DNA from: Shewanella colwelliana ATCC 39565
GTDB lineage: Bacteria; Pseudomonadota; Gammaproteobacteria; Enterobacterales; Shewanellaceae
Reading direction: 5' to 3'
Assembly: GCF_000518705.1 (NCBI RefSeq)
Contig: NZ_JAEC01000018.1
Location: 62,001-126,000, forward strand
Length of the DNA: 64,000 nt
The notes beneath the pieces are model-generated. The model saw nothing but the letters and a program-made list of their open reading frames with translations, ran no database searches and was not told where the DNA came from. The translations under genes and the position numbers were made by a program. Of this stretch, positions 46,953 to 56,415 are shown piece after piece (within the stretch, counting starts at the first letter, position 1; every line of letters begins with the position of its first letter).

Positions 46953-47149
46953 AGAATCAACTCAAACTATTGCGCACTCAGCGCAACTGGACCCAGGCCG
47001 ATCTTGCTGGCCAACTCGACGTCTCACGACAAACAATTAATGCGATAGAAAAAGATAAGTACGATCCCAGTTTGCCGCTAGCCTTTAAAATAGCCAAATT
47101 GTTTCAACTGCCCATCGAAGAGATCTTCGATGACAGTCAGTCAATGTAA
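46949..47149 (+). CDS. XRE-family helix-turn-helix regulator
   Basis: A 66-residue stand-alone HTH_3 protein (LRTQRNWTQADLAGQLDVSRQTINAIEKDKYDPSLPLAFKIAKLFQLPIEEIF), similar to small YgzD/Cro-type regulators. It overlaps the membrane-protein gene by four bases. It may control this operon through the palindromes upstream; the signal is unknown. Confidence 0.9.
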   Translation: MKNQLKLLRTQRNWTQADLAGQLDVSRQTINAIEKDKYDPSLPLAFKIAKLFQLPIEEIFDDSQSM

Positions 47150-47217
47150 TTGCAGTCCAACGACTCAAAATCCTATTGACAGCTAAATGTTTTAAACTAA
47201 AATCGCCGAAAATTTCC

Positions 47218-47254
47218 CCGCTATCTCACCGCGAAAAAGCCGTGCAGTGAGCGG
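47218..47254 (+). other. Hairpin in the mgtC-like leader
   Basis: CCG + CTCAC pair with GTGAG + CGG around a 17-base loop, with a four-base bulge on the left side. It lies about 30 bp before the MgtC-like start codon. It may be a leader RNA structure; I cannot match it to a named riboswitch. Confidence 0.3.
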
Positions 47255-47286
47255 TTATATTGATCACTCTATAGGGTTTTACCGGC

Positions 47287-47769
47287 ATGAATATTGACAC
47301 CTTATTTACAATCGCTCCTTTTACCTGGGAGTCTTTAGGTTGTGCTATTGCCTGCGGTATTATTATCGGTTTGGAACGACAACTTCGCGGAAAACCCGTC
47401 GGTATTAGAACCTCATCGTTAATTGTATTGGGTACTTATATATTTATTACCGCATCAATGTCAGTCGCCACCAGCATGTCTGATCCCTCAAGGATTATTG
47501 GTCAAGTGGTGACGGGAATCGGCTTCCTCGGTGCAGGGGTCATGTTAGCAAAAGAGGGAGTTGTCGTAGGCGTCACTTCTGCGGCAGCAATATGGTCTTT
47601 GGCTGCCATTGGTGTCTGCATTGCCGTGATCGATCCTTGGATAGCCATTAAACTTTCACTCATAGTGGTATCTATCCTTTATGGTGTCGATCTACTAGAA
47701 GAGTACTCTTCAGCCTTTACGCGCGGCGTGCATACCAAGTACCGTAACTGGCGACGTAACGGTTACTAG
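47287..47769 (+). CDS. MgtC/SapB-family membrane protein
   Basis: A 160-residue protein with four hydrophobic segments and the MgtC N-terminal pattern (GIIIGLERQLRGKPVGIRTSSLIVLG, GFLGAGVMLAKEG, TSAAAIW). MgtC proteins act at low Mg2+ and on F-type ATPase in Salmonella; a shorter form without the C-terminal ACT-like domain, as here, is widespread and its role is less clear. Confidence 0.88.
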   Translation: MNIDTLFTIAPFTWESLGCAIACGIIIGLERQLRGKPVGIRTSSLIVLGTYIFITASMSVATSMSDPSRIIGQVVTGIGFLGAGVMLAKEGVVVGVTSAAAIWSLAAIGVCIAVIDPWIAIKLSLIVVSILYGVDLLEEYSSAFTRGVHTKYRNWRRNGY

Positions 47770-47787
47770 CCTAGGGATAGCGCGCTG

Positions 47788-48555
47788 CTAATCACGCAAA
47801 TGTGGTGCTTCCGCCCTTGCGAGGCACCACACTTGTACATGGATATAGCGCGACTCAAACAGTTTAGCTAGCGCGTTGGCTGTAGTTCCTGTGGTGACCA
47901 CATCATCAATAATTGCCACACGTTGGTAGGGAAAGTGACGCTTTAATGCAAAAGCTCCCTCTAGGTTTCTGCGTCGCTGTTTACCGGTTAATCCCGCCTG
48001 TGGACGGGTATTAGTCACCCGCATTACGGCATCATCGACAAGCGGAATCTGTAATCGCTGACTCAAAGCCTTGGCAATAATCCAAGCTTGATTAAACCCA
48101 CGATCACGTAAGCGGCTTGAATGTAATGGCACAGGTATTAATACTTGAGGCCGCTCGACTATCCCTTCAGCTTCAAGCGCCTCAAGACGCTCTATTAAAG
48201 CAATCACTAACGCTTGCAGTATCGCAAATTGCCCTTGATACTTCATCGCGGCAACATAGTCACCCACTCCATCGTGATAGCTGCATGGCGCCACAACCAC
48301 TAACGGGGCACTTGCCATACAAGATCCACAATAGCGCCGCTGTATCACTAGGGCTCTCCCACAGCCAAGACAGGTCGGCTCAGCATAGAGACAAGCAGTC
48401 AAGCAGATATGACAGATACCGTGATGAGGTGGGTTCACCTGCTGATGGCAGATCAAACACCGATTAGGTAGACTAGCGAGCAATAAGGTGTGTACAACAT
48501 GCGGCAGTTGTCGCCAACGTTTCCACCAAGATAAATTCCATTTAGATAAGGGCAT
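47788..48555 (-). CDS. gntX: ComF/GntX-family phosphoribosyltransferase-like protein
   Basis: A 255-residue protein with an N-terminal zinc-finger-like Cys cluster (CLICHQQV...CHICLTAC...CLGCGRAL...CGSCM) and a C-terminal PRTase-type motif VAIIDDVVTTGTTA. ComF family members act in DNA uptake in naturally competent bacteria; the E. coli neighbour of bioH is gntX, and the arrangement here is the same. The start is only four bases from the divergent bioH start, so each promoter lies inside the other gene. Confidence 0.85.
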   Translation of the reverse strand: MPLSKWNLSWWKRWRQLPHVVHTLLLASLPNRCLICHQQVNPPHHGICHICLTACLYAEPTCLGCGRALVIQRRYCGSCMASAPLVVVAPCSYHDGVGDYVAAMKYQGQFAILQALVIALIERLEALEAEGIVERPQVLIPVPLHSSRLRDRGFNQAWIIAKALSQRLQIPLVDDAVMRVTNTRPQAGLTGKQRRRNLEGAFALKRHFPYQRVAIIDDVVTTGTTANALAKLFESRYIHVQVWCLARAEAPHLRD

Positions 48556-48559
48556 TTTA

Positions 48560-49336
48560 GTGACTCAGCAATCCTTGCATATTGAAACTATAGGACAAGG
48601 CCGACCAATCGTCATGCTCCATGGCTGGGGCGTTAACAGTGCCGTATTTAATCCGCTCCATGATGTAATGCACAACTACCAAATTCACTATGTGGATCTG
48701 CCTGGGTTTGGCAACAGCTCAGCCATAGAGGGAGACCTAGATGCCTGGGTTGATTACATTATGGCTCAGGTTCCGTCACAGGCAATATGGGTAGGTTGGT
48801 CACTAGGGGGCTTAGTTGCCACCCGTGCAGCACTGCGCTATCCCAAGCAGGTCGCGGCGCTAGCGACTATCGCTTCATCCCCCTGCTTTATGGCACGAGA
48901 TGATGAGGGCTGGCCAGGTATTCCACCACAGGTTTTAGGGCAATTTGGGGACCAATTAGACCGCGACTTAGGCAAAATGGTCGAACGTTTTTTGGCTATT
49001 CAAGCCATGGGCAGTGAAACTGCCAAGCAAGATATCAAGCAACTCAGGGATCTGGTGATGGCTAAACCGTTACCTGATGCAATCGCGTTAAAACAAGGGT
49101 TAACCATGCTGAAAGATGTCGACTTAAGGCCGCAGCTCGATGAGCTAACACTGCCTTGGTTTCGAGTATGGGGACGCTTAGACGGGTTGGTCTCACGTCG
49201 AGTACAGCCATTGATGCCAACTAAGGCAGCCTTTAGCGATCTGGTATTGCCTAAAGCCTCTCATGCACCATTTTTTTCACACAAACGCGAATTTGTGACC
49301 GGCTTGACTGATTGGCTGGCAGCCTTGCCGAGATAG
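48560..49336 (+). CDS. bioH: Pimeloyl-ACP methyl ester esterase BioH
   Basis: A 258-residue alpha/beta hydrolase with HGWGVNS, the nucleophile elbow GWSLGGLVA, the acid GRLDGLVS and catalytic His in KASHAPFFSH. It hydrolyses pimeloyl-ACP methyl ester in biotin synthesis. GTG 48560 is chosen: AAGGG lies nine bases upstream and the length matches E. coli BioH (256). An earlier start at 48488 would read through the comF-like gene on the other strand. Confidence 0.93.
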   Translation: MTQQSLHIETIGQGRPIVMLHGWGVNSAVFNPLHDVMHNYQIHYVDLPGFGNSSAIEGDLDAWVDYIMAQVPSQAIWVGWSLGGLVATRAALRYPKQVAALATIASSPCFMARDDEGWPGIPPQVLGQFGDQLDRDLGKMVERFLAIQAMGSETAKQDIKQLRDLVMAKPLPDAIALKQGLTMLKDVDLRPQLDELTLPWFRVWGRLDGLVSRRVQPLMPTKAAFSDLVLPKASHAPFFSHKREFVTGLTDWLAALPR

Positions 49337-49394
49337 CACTTTAACTTAGTTGAAAAATTGTTTATTATTTAAGCATTACAGCTGGAGTTAAACT

Positions 49395-49889
49395 ATGTTA
49401 GTGGTCACCAACTATCCTCAGGTTCCCATCGCGACAACTAATGTCGCGACAGACTCTGCACGGGTAGAAAGTCAGCAGCGACCACCAATCATCCCCGCCC
49501 CGCAACTGGCTAAAAGCCATGAAGAACGCTCATTCAATCCGCAAAATGAGCGCACAGCCGATCAAGCCCATATTCAAGCAAAACTCAATGAAAAGGTGCA
49601 GGCCAAACAGCAGGGAGCAGGTCAACAACAGCAAGAGGGTAAACAGCAGCAAAATCAGGCGCAACAAGCCGCACCAGCCATCATTCGACCACTGATGATG
49701 AAACCTGCACTTGCACGGCGAGATATTCGCAGCCCACAAGCCGAACCTCGCCCAGTTCCAACTAAGGCACCGACTGCGCAGCCAGAACAATCCAATTCAT
49801 TTTATGAGACGGTCGCCGCTCATGTGTCACACTTCTATCAGCAACAGGCTCACCCCAAGGGCGAACCTGGGTTATCGACCTTTATCTAA
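49395..49889 (+). CDS. Gln/Ala/Pro-rich orphan protein
   Basis: A 164-residue hydrophilic, low-complexity protein rich in Gln, Ala, Pro and Lys. A Gln-rich block (about residues 70-92) sits in the middle, and short ordered-looking stretches occur at the ends (YPQVPIATTN; YETVAAHVSHFYQQQ). No domain or signal peptide was recognised. It overlaps the end of the LTA-synthase-like gene by four bases, tail to tail. The consistent reading frame and GGAG upstream support a real gene. The function is unknown. Confidence 0.6.
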   Translation: MLVVTNYPQVPIATTNVATDSARVESQQRPPIIPAPQLAKSHEERSFNPQNERTADQAHIQAKLNEKVQAKQQGAGQQQQEGKQQQNQAQQAAPAIIRPLMMKPALARRDIRSPQAEPRPVPTKAPTAQPEQSNSFYETVAAHVSHFYQQQAHPKGEPGLSTFI

Positions 49890-51868
49890 GGCGAGGTCGT
49901 TTGCTCTGTAGGCTGTGCCAACGGTGGAGTTTGATAGAGTTGTTGTTGATAAGCCATGCTGCCCCACAGTGCCCAAGCCAGTGCCGCCTGCTTCATCTCA
50001 TCTGGTTGCTCATTGTGCGATAGCTTCTGTGAAGCGAAATCATATTTAAACCCAGAAGGGGCGCGATCAGGCTGTAAGATCACCACATTATCTCCCCGTA
50101 CATAGGCCATATTCTTGTCATACTGCATTAACGCACGCCCAGGCCAATCGTCAGCAACCTGAGTTAAATCGTACCCCAACATAGGATAGCTAGCCGAGAC
50201 GCCCATCAGTGACAGTAAAGTGGGGGCCAGATCGATCTGGCTAACCACTCGCTCATCCTTTTTAGGAGTAATGCCATCACCTAAGATAATACCAGGGATC
50301 CTAAAGCGTGATATCGGCACCAAATCGGCACCGCCCACACGGCTGTCATGGTCAGCCACAATGACAAAAATGGTGTCCTTCCAGTAGTTGGCATTCTTGG
50401 CTAACCTAAAGAACTCACCCACAGCGTAGTCCGCATACTTAGCCGCATTATTACGTGTCTGCTTTGGCTCTTCATAAAGAGAGATACGGTCATCAGGAAA
50501 CTCAAATGGATCATGATTACTCGAACTGAACACTAAGCTAAAAAACGGCTTACCTTGCTGATGGAACTGTTCAAACTCTTGGTTAGCACGGCGCATTAAG
50601 TCCTCATCCGATACCCCCCAAGAACCAACAAACTCTGGGTTTTTATAACTCTTTTCATCCACAATATTGCTAAAGCCATTGCCTAAGAAAAAGCTCTTCA
50701 TATTGTCAAAATGACTCTCGCCACCATAAACAAATTGTGTTTCATAGCCACGTTGCTTAAGCAGATCAGCAATAGTAAAGAAATTAGTTTGGCTTTTACC
50801 TAGCTTGACCACCGAACGCGCTGGTGTGGGGGTAAACCCAGTGGTAACCGCTTCAATTCCACGTACCGAACGCGTGCCGGTGGCATAGAGGTTGTCAAAG
50901 GCCCAACCTTGTTGCGCTAATGCATCTATTTCTGGGGTCAAAGGCAAGCCGCCGAGGTGACCCACAAAACGCGCCCCTAAGCTTTCTTGTAAAATAATCA
51001 CTAGATTTTTTGGCTTGCCCTGATAAGTCGCCGGGTTGTACGTCACACTCGGCAAGGTCTCTGAGGTAAACGCCTCTGGTGGACGGCCACTCTCCTTGCG
51101 AACCGTATCAATGATCAGTTGTTTCTCAAGTTTGCCATAAACCTTAGCGGCATTATCTTCACTGCTCATCTGATCGATAGCAAAAAACAGTGAATAGGAG
51201 GAGTTAATCACCAAGCTATTAACGAGTGGATCATCGGCAAATGCAACCATAGCGGGATTAAGCGGGCGATGCCCCAAACTCGATCTGGCCCCTAATAAGG
51301 TAATAACAATCACTAGCAGTGCGAGAACAGGGCGCCATAACCAACGTGGCTGAGTGACATGTCGTAGTAAGTGGCCACTTAATCTCCAGCCGCCCCACAA
51401 GGTGACGCTACTGACCAGAAAACCTAAAAGCAGCTCGCCTTTACGTCCAGCCCAAAGCATAGAGATAACTTCTTTGGGATAGATTAAATATTCGATATAG
51501 AGACGGTTTGGACGTAAGCCATATTCTTCAATAAACGAGGGCGTTGAAATTTCCAAAAAAACCATTAACCACAGCCCAAGGGTCAGCCAGACTCTCAGCA
51601 ACTGATTCCAACGTCTTCCAACGAAGTGATCGCCACTAAAAATTGCGGTGCCTAGTGCCGCGACACCCCATAACCAGCACAGTGTCGCAAAGTCGACACG
51701 CAAGCCTTGAATCAACAGATGGGACCAACCATCAACCGCTGCAACCCGATCGGCCTGCCAAACACCTAAGCCAATACGGCTTAAAGTGGTGATAGCAAAT
51801 GCTATCAAGCCAAAATAAACAATGGCACGAAATGGCCCTAGTTTAGAACTGAACGCTAATTTACCCAT
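49886..51868 (-). CDS. LTA-synthase-like membrane sulfatase
   Basis: A 660-residue protein with five hydrophobic segments in the first 210 residues, then a periplasmic sulfatase-fold domain (NLVIILQESLGARFVGHLGG; nucleophile Thr in TGTRSVRGIEAV; metal ligands in VADHDSRVGG). Related enzymes transfer phosphoglycerol or phosphoethanolamine to glycans or lipids. In Gram-negatives these are often OpgB-like, acting on osmoregulated glucans or lipid A. The substrate is not readable here. Confidence 0.88.
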   Translation of the reverse strand: MGKLAFSSKLGPFRAIVYFGLIAFAITTLSRIGLGVWQADRVAAVDGWSHLLIQGLRVDFATLCWLWGVAALGTAIFSGDHFVGRRWNQLLRVWLTLGLWLMVFLEISTPSFIEEYGLRPNRLYIEYLIYPKEVISMLWAGRKGELLLGFLVSSVTLWGGWRLSGHLLRHVTQPRWLWRPVLALLVIVITLLGARSSLGHRPLNPAMVAFADDPLVNSLVINSSYSLFFAIDQMSSEDNAAKVYGKLEKQLIIDTVRKESGRPPEAFTSETLPSVTYNPATYQGKPKNLVIILQESLGARFVGHLGGLPLTPEIDALAQQGWAFDNLYATGTRSVRGIEAVTTGFTPTPARSVVKLGKSQTNFFTIADLLKQRGYETQFVYGGESHFDNMKSFFLGNGFSNIVDEKSYKNPEFVGSWGVSDEDLMRRANQEFEQFHQQGKPFFSLVFSSSNHDPFEFPDDRISLYEEPKQTRNNAAKYADYAVGEFFRLAKNANYWKDTIFVIVADHDSRVGGADLVPISRFRIPGIILGDGITPKKDERVVSQIDLAPTLLSLMGVSASYPMLGYDLTQVADDWPGRALMQYDKNMAYVRGDNVVILQPDRAPSGFKYDFASQKLSHNEQPDEMKQAALAWALWGSMAYQQQLYQTPPLAQPTEQTTSP

Positions 51869-52036
51869 GATTTTCCTAGCAATATATTTGTTGTTTTACG
51901 CTCTCGAGATGGAGCACTTTATTATTGATGTTACTGTCTGTGGCAGTTTGACATAAAAACAAACAAGAAGTTCTAAAATTGTAAAAGGAAAGCTACAAAG
52001 AAGAACGGACAAGACTCATTCACCACGATGAGAGAC

Positions 52037-52066
52037 AAAAAAGCCGAGTCATCATGACTCGGCTTT
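52037..52066 (-). terminator. Terminator downstream of tex
   Basis: AAAGCCGAGTC-ATCAT-GACTCGGCTTT stem with, on the minus strand, a T6 tail. It lies about 17 bases beyond the tex stop codon. Confidence 0.9.
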
Positions 52067-52082
52067 AACTTTTCTGGCAGCC

Positions 52083-54416
52083 CTACTTTTTCAATTTCGC
52101 GAATGCATCGGCAAACGCATTGCCCATGGCCGCATTGGCTGGCGCCTTCGCTTGCTTGTTAAAAGACTTCTGCGGCTTACCTTGTCCACCTTTATGAGTT
52201 TTGTTCTGGGCAGGTCTTGGCAAATTGGCTTTATCTGACAACTTCTCATCGAGGCGCATACTTAAGCTAATCCGCTTGCGTTCAACATCGACTTCCATCA
52301 CTTTGACTTTCACCACATCACCCGCTTTAACCACGGTATGGGGATCGCTAACAAACTTGTCGGTAAGTGATGAGATATGCACTAACCCATCTTGATGCAC
52401 CCCAACATCCACAAAGGCACCAAAATTAGTCACGTTAGTCACCACTCCTTCTAGGATCATTTCAGGCTTGAGGTGCTTCACCTCCTCCACGCCCTCTTTA
52501 AATACTGCGGTTTTAAACTCACCACGGGGATCGCGTCCAGGTTTATCTAGCTCAGCCAAGATATCGGTAATAGTTGGCAAACCAAACGCCTCTGTAACAA
52601 AGGCTTTGGCATCGACTTGTTTTAAGAGATCGCTGTTGCCGATCAAACTATCAACGGCTTGTTGTTGTGCCTTGGCAATAGATTCAACCAACGCATAAGC
52701 CTCAGGATGAACAGCACTGCCATCGAGTGGGTTATCACCGTCAGCAATACGCAAGAACCCCGCCGCTTGTTCAAACGCTTTCGGCCCGAGACGGGCAACC
52801 TTGAGCAGCTGCTTACGACTAGAGAATTGCCCATGCTGGTCACGATACTCGACGATATTACGCGCTAAGGTTTTATTTAATCCTGCCACTTGTGCCAGCA
52901 GTGGCATTGAGGCCATATTCAAGTCAACACCTACGCCATTTACGCAATCTTCGACCACGGCCTCAAGCGACTGGGACAACTGACTCTGGCTCACATCATG
53001 CTGATATTGGCCCACACCAATTGATTTAGGCTCAATCTTAACCAGCTCCGCCAAAGGGTCTTGCAGGCGACGTGCGATAGACACCGCACCTCTAATAGAG
53101 ACATCCAACTCAGGGAACTCTTCCGCGGCTAACTCAGACGCCGAATAGACCGATGCCCCCGCTTCGCTCACCATGATCTTAGTCAGGTGTGGCATCTCTG
53201 CTTTCACAGTGGCAATCAACTCACCGGCCAGCTTATCGGTTTCACGCGAGGCGGTACCATTACCAATCGCAATCAGCTCAACCTTGTGCATTTTGACTAG
53301 ATTAGACAGAGTGCGCAGTGATTTCTCCCACTGATTTTGTGGCGCGTGAGGGAAAATAGTGGAATGAGCCACCAACTTGCCCGTGTTATTAACAATAGCC
53401 ACTTTCACGCCAGTACGAAGGCCAGGATCTAAACCTAATGTCGCCTTAGCCCCCGCAGGTGCCGCCATAAGCAGGTCGCCCAAATTACGCGCAAATACGT
53501 TTATCGCTTCAGATTCGGCACGCTCTCTAAGCTTACTAATAAATTCAGTCTCCATCTGCAACGCAACTTTAATCCGCCACGTAGCAGTCACAACCTGCTT
53601 AAGCCATTGATCAACATCGCTACCAGTCAGTTTGAGGTTAAAGTGTTCACCGATAATCACTTCGCAATAACTGCCCTGTTTAGCCTCAGTATCGGGGTCG
53701 GCATTCATACTGATACTCAACACCCCTTCATTACGACCGCGCAGCATAGCTAATGCACGATGCGATGGAATTTGAGTCAACTTTTCAGTGTGTTCAAAGT
53801 AATCTCTGAACTTAGCTCCCTCTTTCTCTTTGCCTTTGACTAAACGGCTTTCCAGTACCGCGCAGCCCGTTAGGTGACGACGTACTTTTTGCAGCAACTC
53901 TGCATCTTCGGCAAATCGTTCCATCAGAATAAAGCGCGCGCCGTCGAGTACGGCTTTGTAATCATCAAAGCTGGCAGCTTTATTGATAAACTCGCTGGCA
54001 ACAGCCTCAATATTGGCTTGGCGGTCGCTCAATAACCTATCGACTAATGGCTCAATACCCGCTTCAATCGCAATCTGACCTTTAGTGCGACGCTTCGGCT
54101 TAAATGGAAGATACAGATCTTCAAGACGTGTTTTACTGTCGGCACCATTAATGGCAGCCTGTAATGTGGGCGTTAACTTCCCTTGGGTGTCAATGCTAGA
54201 CAGAATCACCTTGCGCCTATCATTGAGTTCGCGCAGGTAGCCCAAGCGACTATAGAGTGTGCGTAACTGGGTATCATCTAAACCACCTGTGACCTCCTTA
54301 CGATAGCGCGCCACAAAAGGGACTGTTGCGCCGTCATCCAATAGCGTAATGGTTGCGGTCACTTGCTGCTCGCGAACGTCGAGTTCCTGAGCGATGATTT
54401 GTGCAATATTGTGCAT
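52083..54416 (-). CDS. tex: Transcription accessory protein Tex
   Basis: A 777-residue protein with the Tex layout: an N-terminal helical domain ([16 protein letters not shown]), a YqgF-like RNase H fold ([17 protein letters not shown]), helix-hairpin-helix motifs ([17 protein letters not shown]) and a C-terminal S1 RNA-binding domain ([28 protein letters not shown]). A basic, Lys/Gln-rich tail follows. It is a nucleic-acid-binding factor. The start is ambiguous: 54416 fits the family's usual N-terminus; 54428 and 54473 are in-frame alternatives with no good site. It lies next to greB, as in E. coli. Confidence 0.94.
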   Translation of the reverse strand: MHNIAQIIAQELDVREQQVTATITLLDDGATVPFVARYRKEVTGGLDDTQLRTLYSRLGYLRELNDRRKVILSSIDTQGKLTPTLQAAINGADSKTRLEDLYLPFKPKRRTKGQIAIEAGIEPLVDRLLSDRQANIEAVASEFINKAASFDDYKAVLDGARFILMERFAEDAELLQKVRRHLTGCAVLESRLVKGKEKEGAKFRDYFEHTEKLTQIPSHRALAMLRGRNEGVLSISMNADPDTEAKQGSYCEVIIGEHFNLKLTGSDVDQWLKQVVTATWRIKVALQMETEFISKLRERAESEAINVFARNLGDLLMAAPAGAKATLGLDPGLRTGVKVAIVNNTGKLVAHSTIFPHAPQNQWEKSLRTLSNLVKMHKVELIAIGNGTASRETDKLAGELIATVKAEMPHLTKIMVSEAGASVYSASELAAEEFPELDVSIRGAVSIARRLQDPLAELVKIEPKSIGVGQYQHDVSQSQLSQSLEAVVEDCVNGVGVDLNMASMPLLAQVAGLNKTLARNIVEYRDQHGQFSSRKQLLKVARLGPKAFEQAAGFLRIADGDNPLDGSAVHPEAYALVESIAKAQQQAVDSLIGNSDLLKQVDAKAFVTEAFGLPTITDILAELDKPGRDPRGEFKTAVFKEGVEEVKHLKPEMILEGVVTNVTNFGAFVDVGVHQDGLVHISSLTDKFVSDPHTVVKAGDVVKVKVMEVDVERKRISLSMRLDEKLSDKANLPRPAQNKTHKGGQGKPQKSFNKQAKAPANAAMGNAFADAFAKLKK

Positions 54417-54510
54417 AGAATACGTCATGCCTAGATTGATAGATTTCAGTGTCGCCAAAGATAACACAGGCATAGCCGAAGTTGTACGCTATTGCCCTCT
54501 CAAAAATGAT

Positions 54511-54534
54511 GAAAGCCTGTTAATACAGGCTTTC
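54511..54534 (-). terminator. Hairpin downstream of greB
   Basis: GAAAGCCTGT-TAAT-ACAGGCTTTC, a 10-bp stem. On the minus strand it is followed by ATCATTTTTG, which is a modest T-tract. It sits some 220 bases after the greB stop codon, within the 284-bp region without a credible gene. Confidence 0.55.
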
Positions 54535-54757
54535 TGTTATCAATGATAGCGACCGCTTTAAGGCAACATTGCTGCCACTTTTCGTCAACCAGTTTCGAAA
54601 ACTTGTGCGACCCTTGAGCTTTTGCAGGTTTTGCTCTGCGTCGCTGGCTTGATAAGAGGCGGCACTTCGACCTAATGCCGTCTGCCCTGCTCAACATCAA
54701 TGGCCGAGCGCTATTAAGCCCAAAGCGAAAGACTATATAAGTAAAAAAATAAGTGGC

Positions 54758-55252
54758 TTAGGTGTCAAAGGCCTTATATTGAATCTTATTGACGTACCAC
54801 TCTTTGTTGCCAGCAGGCGTTCTCACCACGACTTCGTCGTCAACTTGTTTGCCAATCAAAGCGCGAGCCATTGGAGAATCAATAGTGATATAACCAAGCT
54901 TAGTGTCCAGCTCATCTTTACCCACAATGCGATAACGAACCAGATCACCGGCTTCGTTTTCTAACTCCACCCAAGCACCAAAAAACACTTTCCCCTCTTG
55001 CTGAGGCGAATAATCAACAATCTGTAAATCCTCTACTCGTTTGACCAAGTAACGCACCCGGCTGTCAATTTGTCTTAGTAGCCGCTTGTTATAGGTGTAA
55101 TCCGCATTTTCACTACGGTCACCCTGCGCTGCCGCTTCTTGGACCTTTTTAGTGATCTCAGGGCGGTACTCTTTCCACAAGTATTTCAGCTCTCTGTCGA
55201 GCGTTTGCCACCCTTCACGGGTGATCAGCATAGCTTTAGTATTTTCTGACAT
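54758..55252 (-). CDS. greB: Transcription elongation factor GreB
   Basis: A 164-residue protein with an N-terminal coiled coil (LTRELKYLWKEYRPEITKKVQEAAAQGDRSENADY, whose tip acids rescue backtracked polymerase) and a C-terminal FKBP-like domain. The N-terminus MSENTKAMLITREGW and length indicate GreB rather than GreA. AAGAGAG precedes the ATG. Confidence 0.93.
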   Translation of the reverse strand: MSENTKAMLITREGWQTLDRELKYLWKEYRPEITKKVQEAAAQGDRSENADYTYNKRLLRQIDSRVRYLVKRVEDLQIVDYSPQQEGKVFFGAWVELENEAGDLVRYRIVGKDELDTKLGYITIDSPMARALIGKQVDDEVVVRTPAGNKEWYVNKIQYKAFDT

Positions 55253-55656
55253 GACTCTCTTGCATTGCAGCGGTATTGCTTGCCATTCGTGGCCAGATAA
55301 TACCTATAGCACACTGATAAAGACAATAGCTTAGCGGTGCAATAGCAGGCGAATCCCCCGCTAACCTGAGCAGACTCAATTTCAAGTCACGATTTTCAAT
55401 CGGTTTATTCAATTCCGATTTAGTTACAATTTAGCTTTTATCAGGAAACATTTAGATAATAAGCTATAATTTTCAGTGCATTAAATAATGCATCAGGATG
55501 TAAAATTTGTTTCATTTGCCTCGCTAACAAAAAGTTGCGCTAGTCTTTTAAGCGGCAAAACAGCTATATTAAGTGAGCATATAAAATTAATAATGAATAT
55601 CAGCAAGTTGGAGGGGCTTTTATTGGCCTCTCGCACTGAAATAAGGGATAAAAAGC
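55253..55656. promoter_or_regulatory. greB-ompR divergent region
   Basis: 404 bp without a gene. It should hold the greB and ompR promoters. A 6-bp inverted repeat AATCGG / CCGATT (55398-55420, 11-base spacer) is the only symmetric feature I saw. Short frames here have no site or coding character. Confidence 0.4.
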
Positions 55657-56382
55657 ATGGGACAAGAAACCTCTAAGATTCTCGTCGTCGATGATGATAT
55701 GAGGCTCAGAGCCTTACTAGAGCGTTACCTGATGGAACAGGGTTATCAGGTTCGAAGTGCCGCTAATGCCGAGCAGATGGATAGATTACTCGAACGTGAA
55801 AACTTTCACTTACTGGTATTAGATCTCATGTTGCCTGGCGAGGATGGTTTATCTATCTGTCGCCGCTTACGTCAAAATGGCAACACTATTCCCATTGTTA
55901 TGCTAACCGCCAAAGGTGACGAAGTAGACCGAATTATTGGCTTAGAGTTGGGCGCCGATGATTATCTGCCGAAACCCTTTAATCCCCGAGAGCTATTGGC
56001 CAGAATCAAAGCGGTTATGCGTCGTCAATCCCCTGAAGTTCCTGGTGCACCGACCCAACAAGAGGAGGAGATAAGTTTCGGCGAATTTACCCTCAACTTA
56101 GCGACTCGCGAAATGTACCATGGTGAAGAGGCGATCTCTTTGACCAGTGGCGAATTTGCCGTGCTTAAGGTCTTGGTGAGCCACCCTAGAGAACCACTCT
56201 CGCGCGACAAATTAATGAACCTTGCTCGTGGCCGCGACTACTCTGCGCTCGAACGCTCCATCGATGTGCAAGTTTCACGTCTACGCCGACTTATCGAAAA
56301 AGATGCTGCTAACCCTCGCTATATTCAAACGGTTTGGGGACTCGGCTATGTGTTTGTGCCAGATGGTGCCGCACGTCGATAA
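55657..56382 (+). CDS. ompR: Response regulator OmpR
   Basis: A 241-residue OmpR-family regulator. The receiver is intact: acidic pocket D12-D13-D14, phosphoacceptor D56 (LVLDLMLPGEDG), T84 and K106 (LPKPFN). A winged-helix DNA-binding domain follows (ALERSIDVQVSRLRRLIEKD, QTVWGLGYVFVPDG). With EnvZ, 33 bases downstream, it forms the osmolarity two-component system controlling porins. Confidence 0.97.
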   Translation: MGQETSKILVVDDDMRLRALLERYLMEQGYQVRSAANAEQMDRLLERENFHLLVLDLMLPGEDGLSICRRLRQNGNTIPIVMLTAKGDEVDRIIGLELGADDYLPKPFNPRELLARIKAVMRRQSPEVPGAPTQQEEEISFGEFTLNLATREMYHGEEAISLTSGEFAVLKVLVSHPREPLSRDKLMNLARGRDYSALERSIDVQVSRLRRLIEKDAANPRYIQTVWGLGYVFVPDGAARR

Positions 56383-56415
56383 TCACATCGTCCAATAGGC
56401 GTCGGAACGCGATAA

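Noticed and set aside
54500..54700. A 66-residue basic frame between tex and greB
   Set aside because: It covers a terminator hairpin, lacks a ribosome-binding site and shows no domain.
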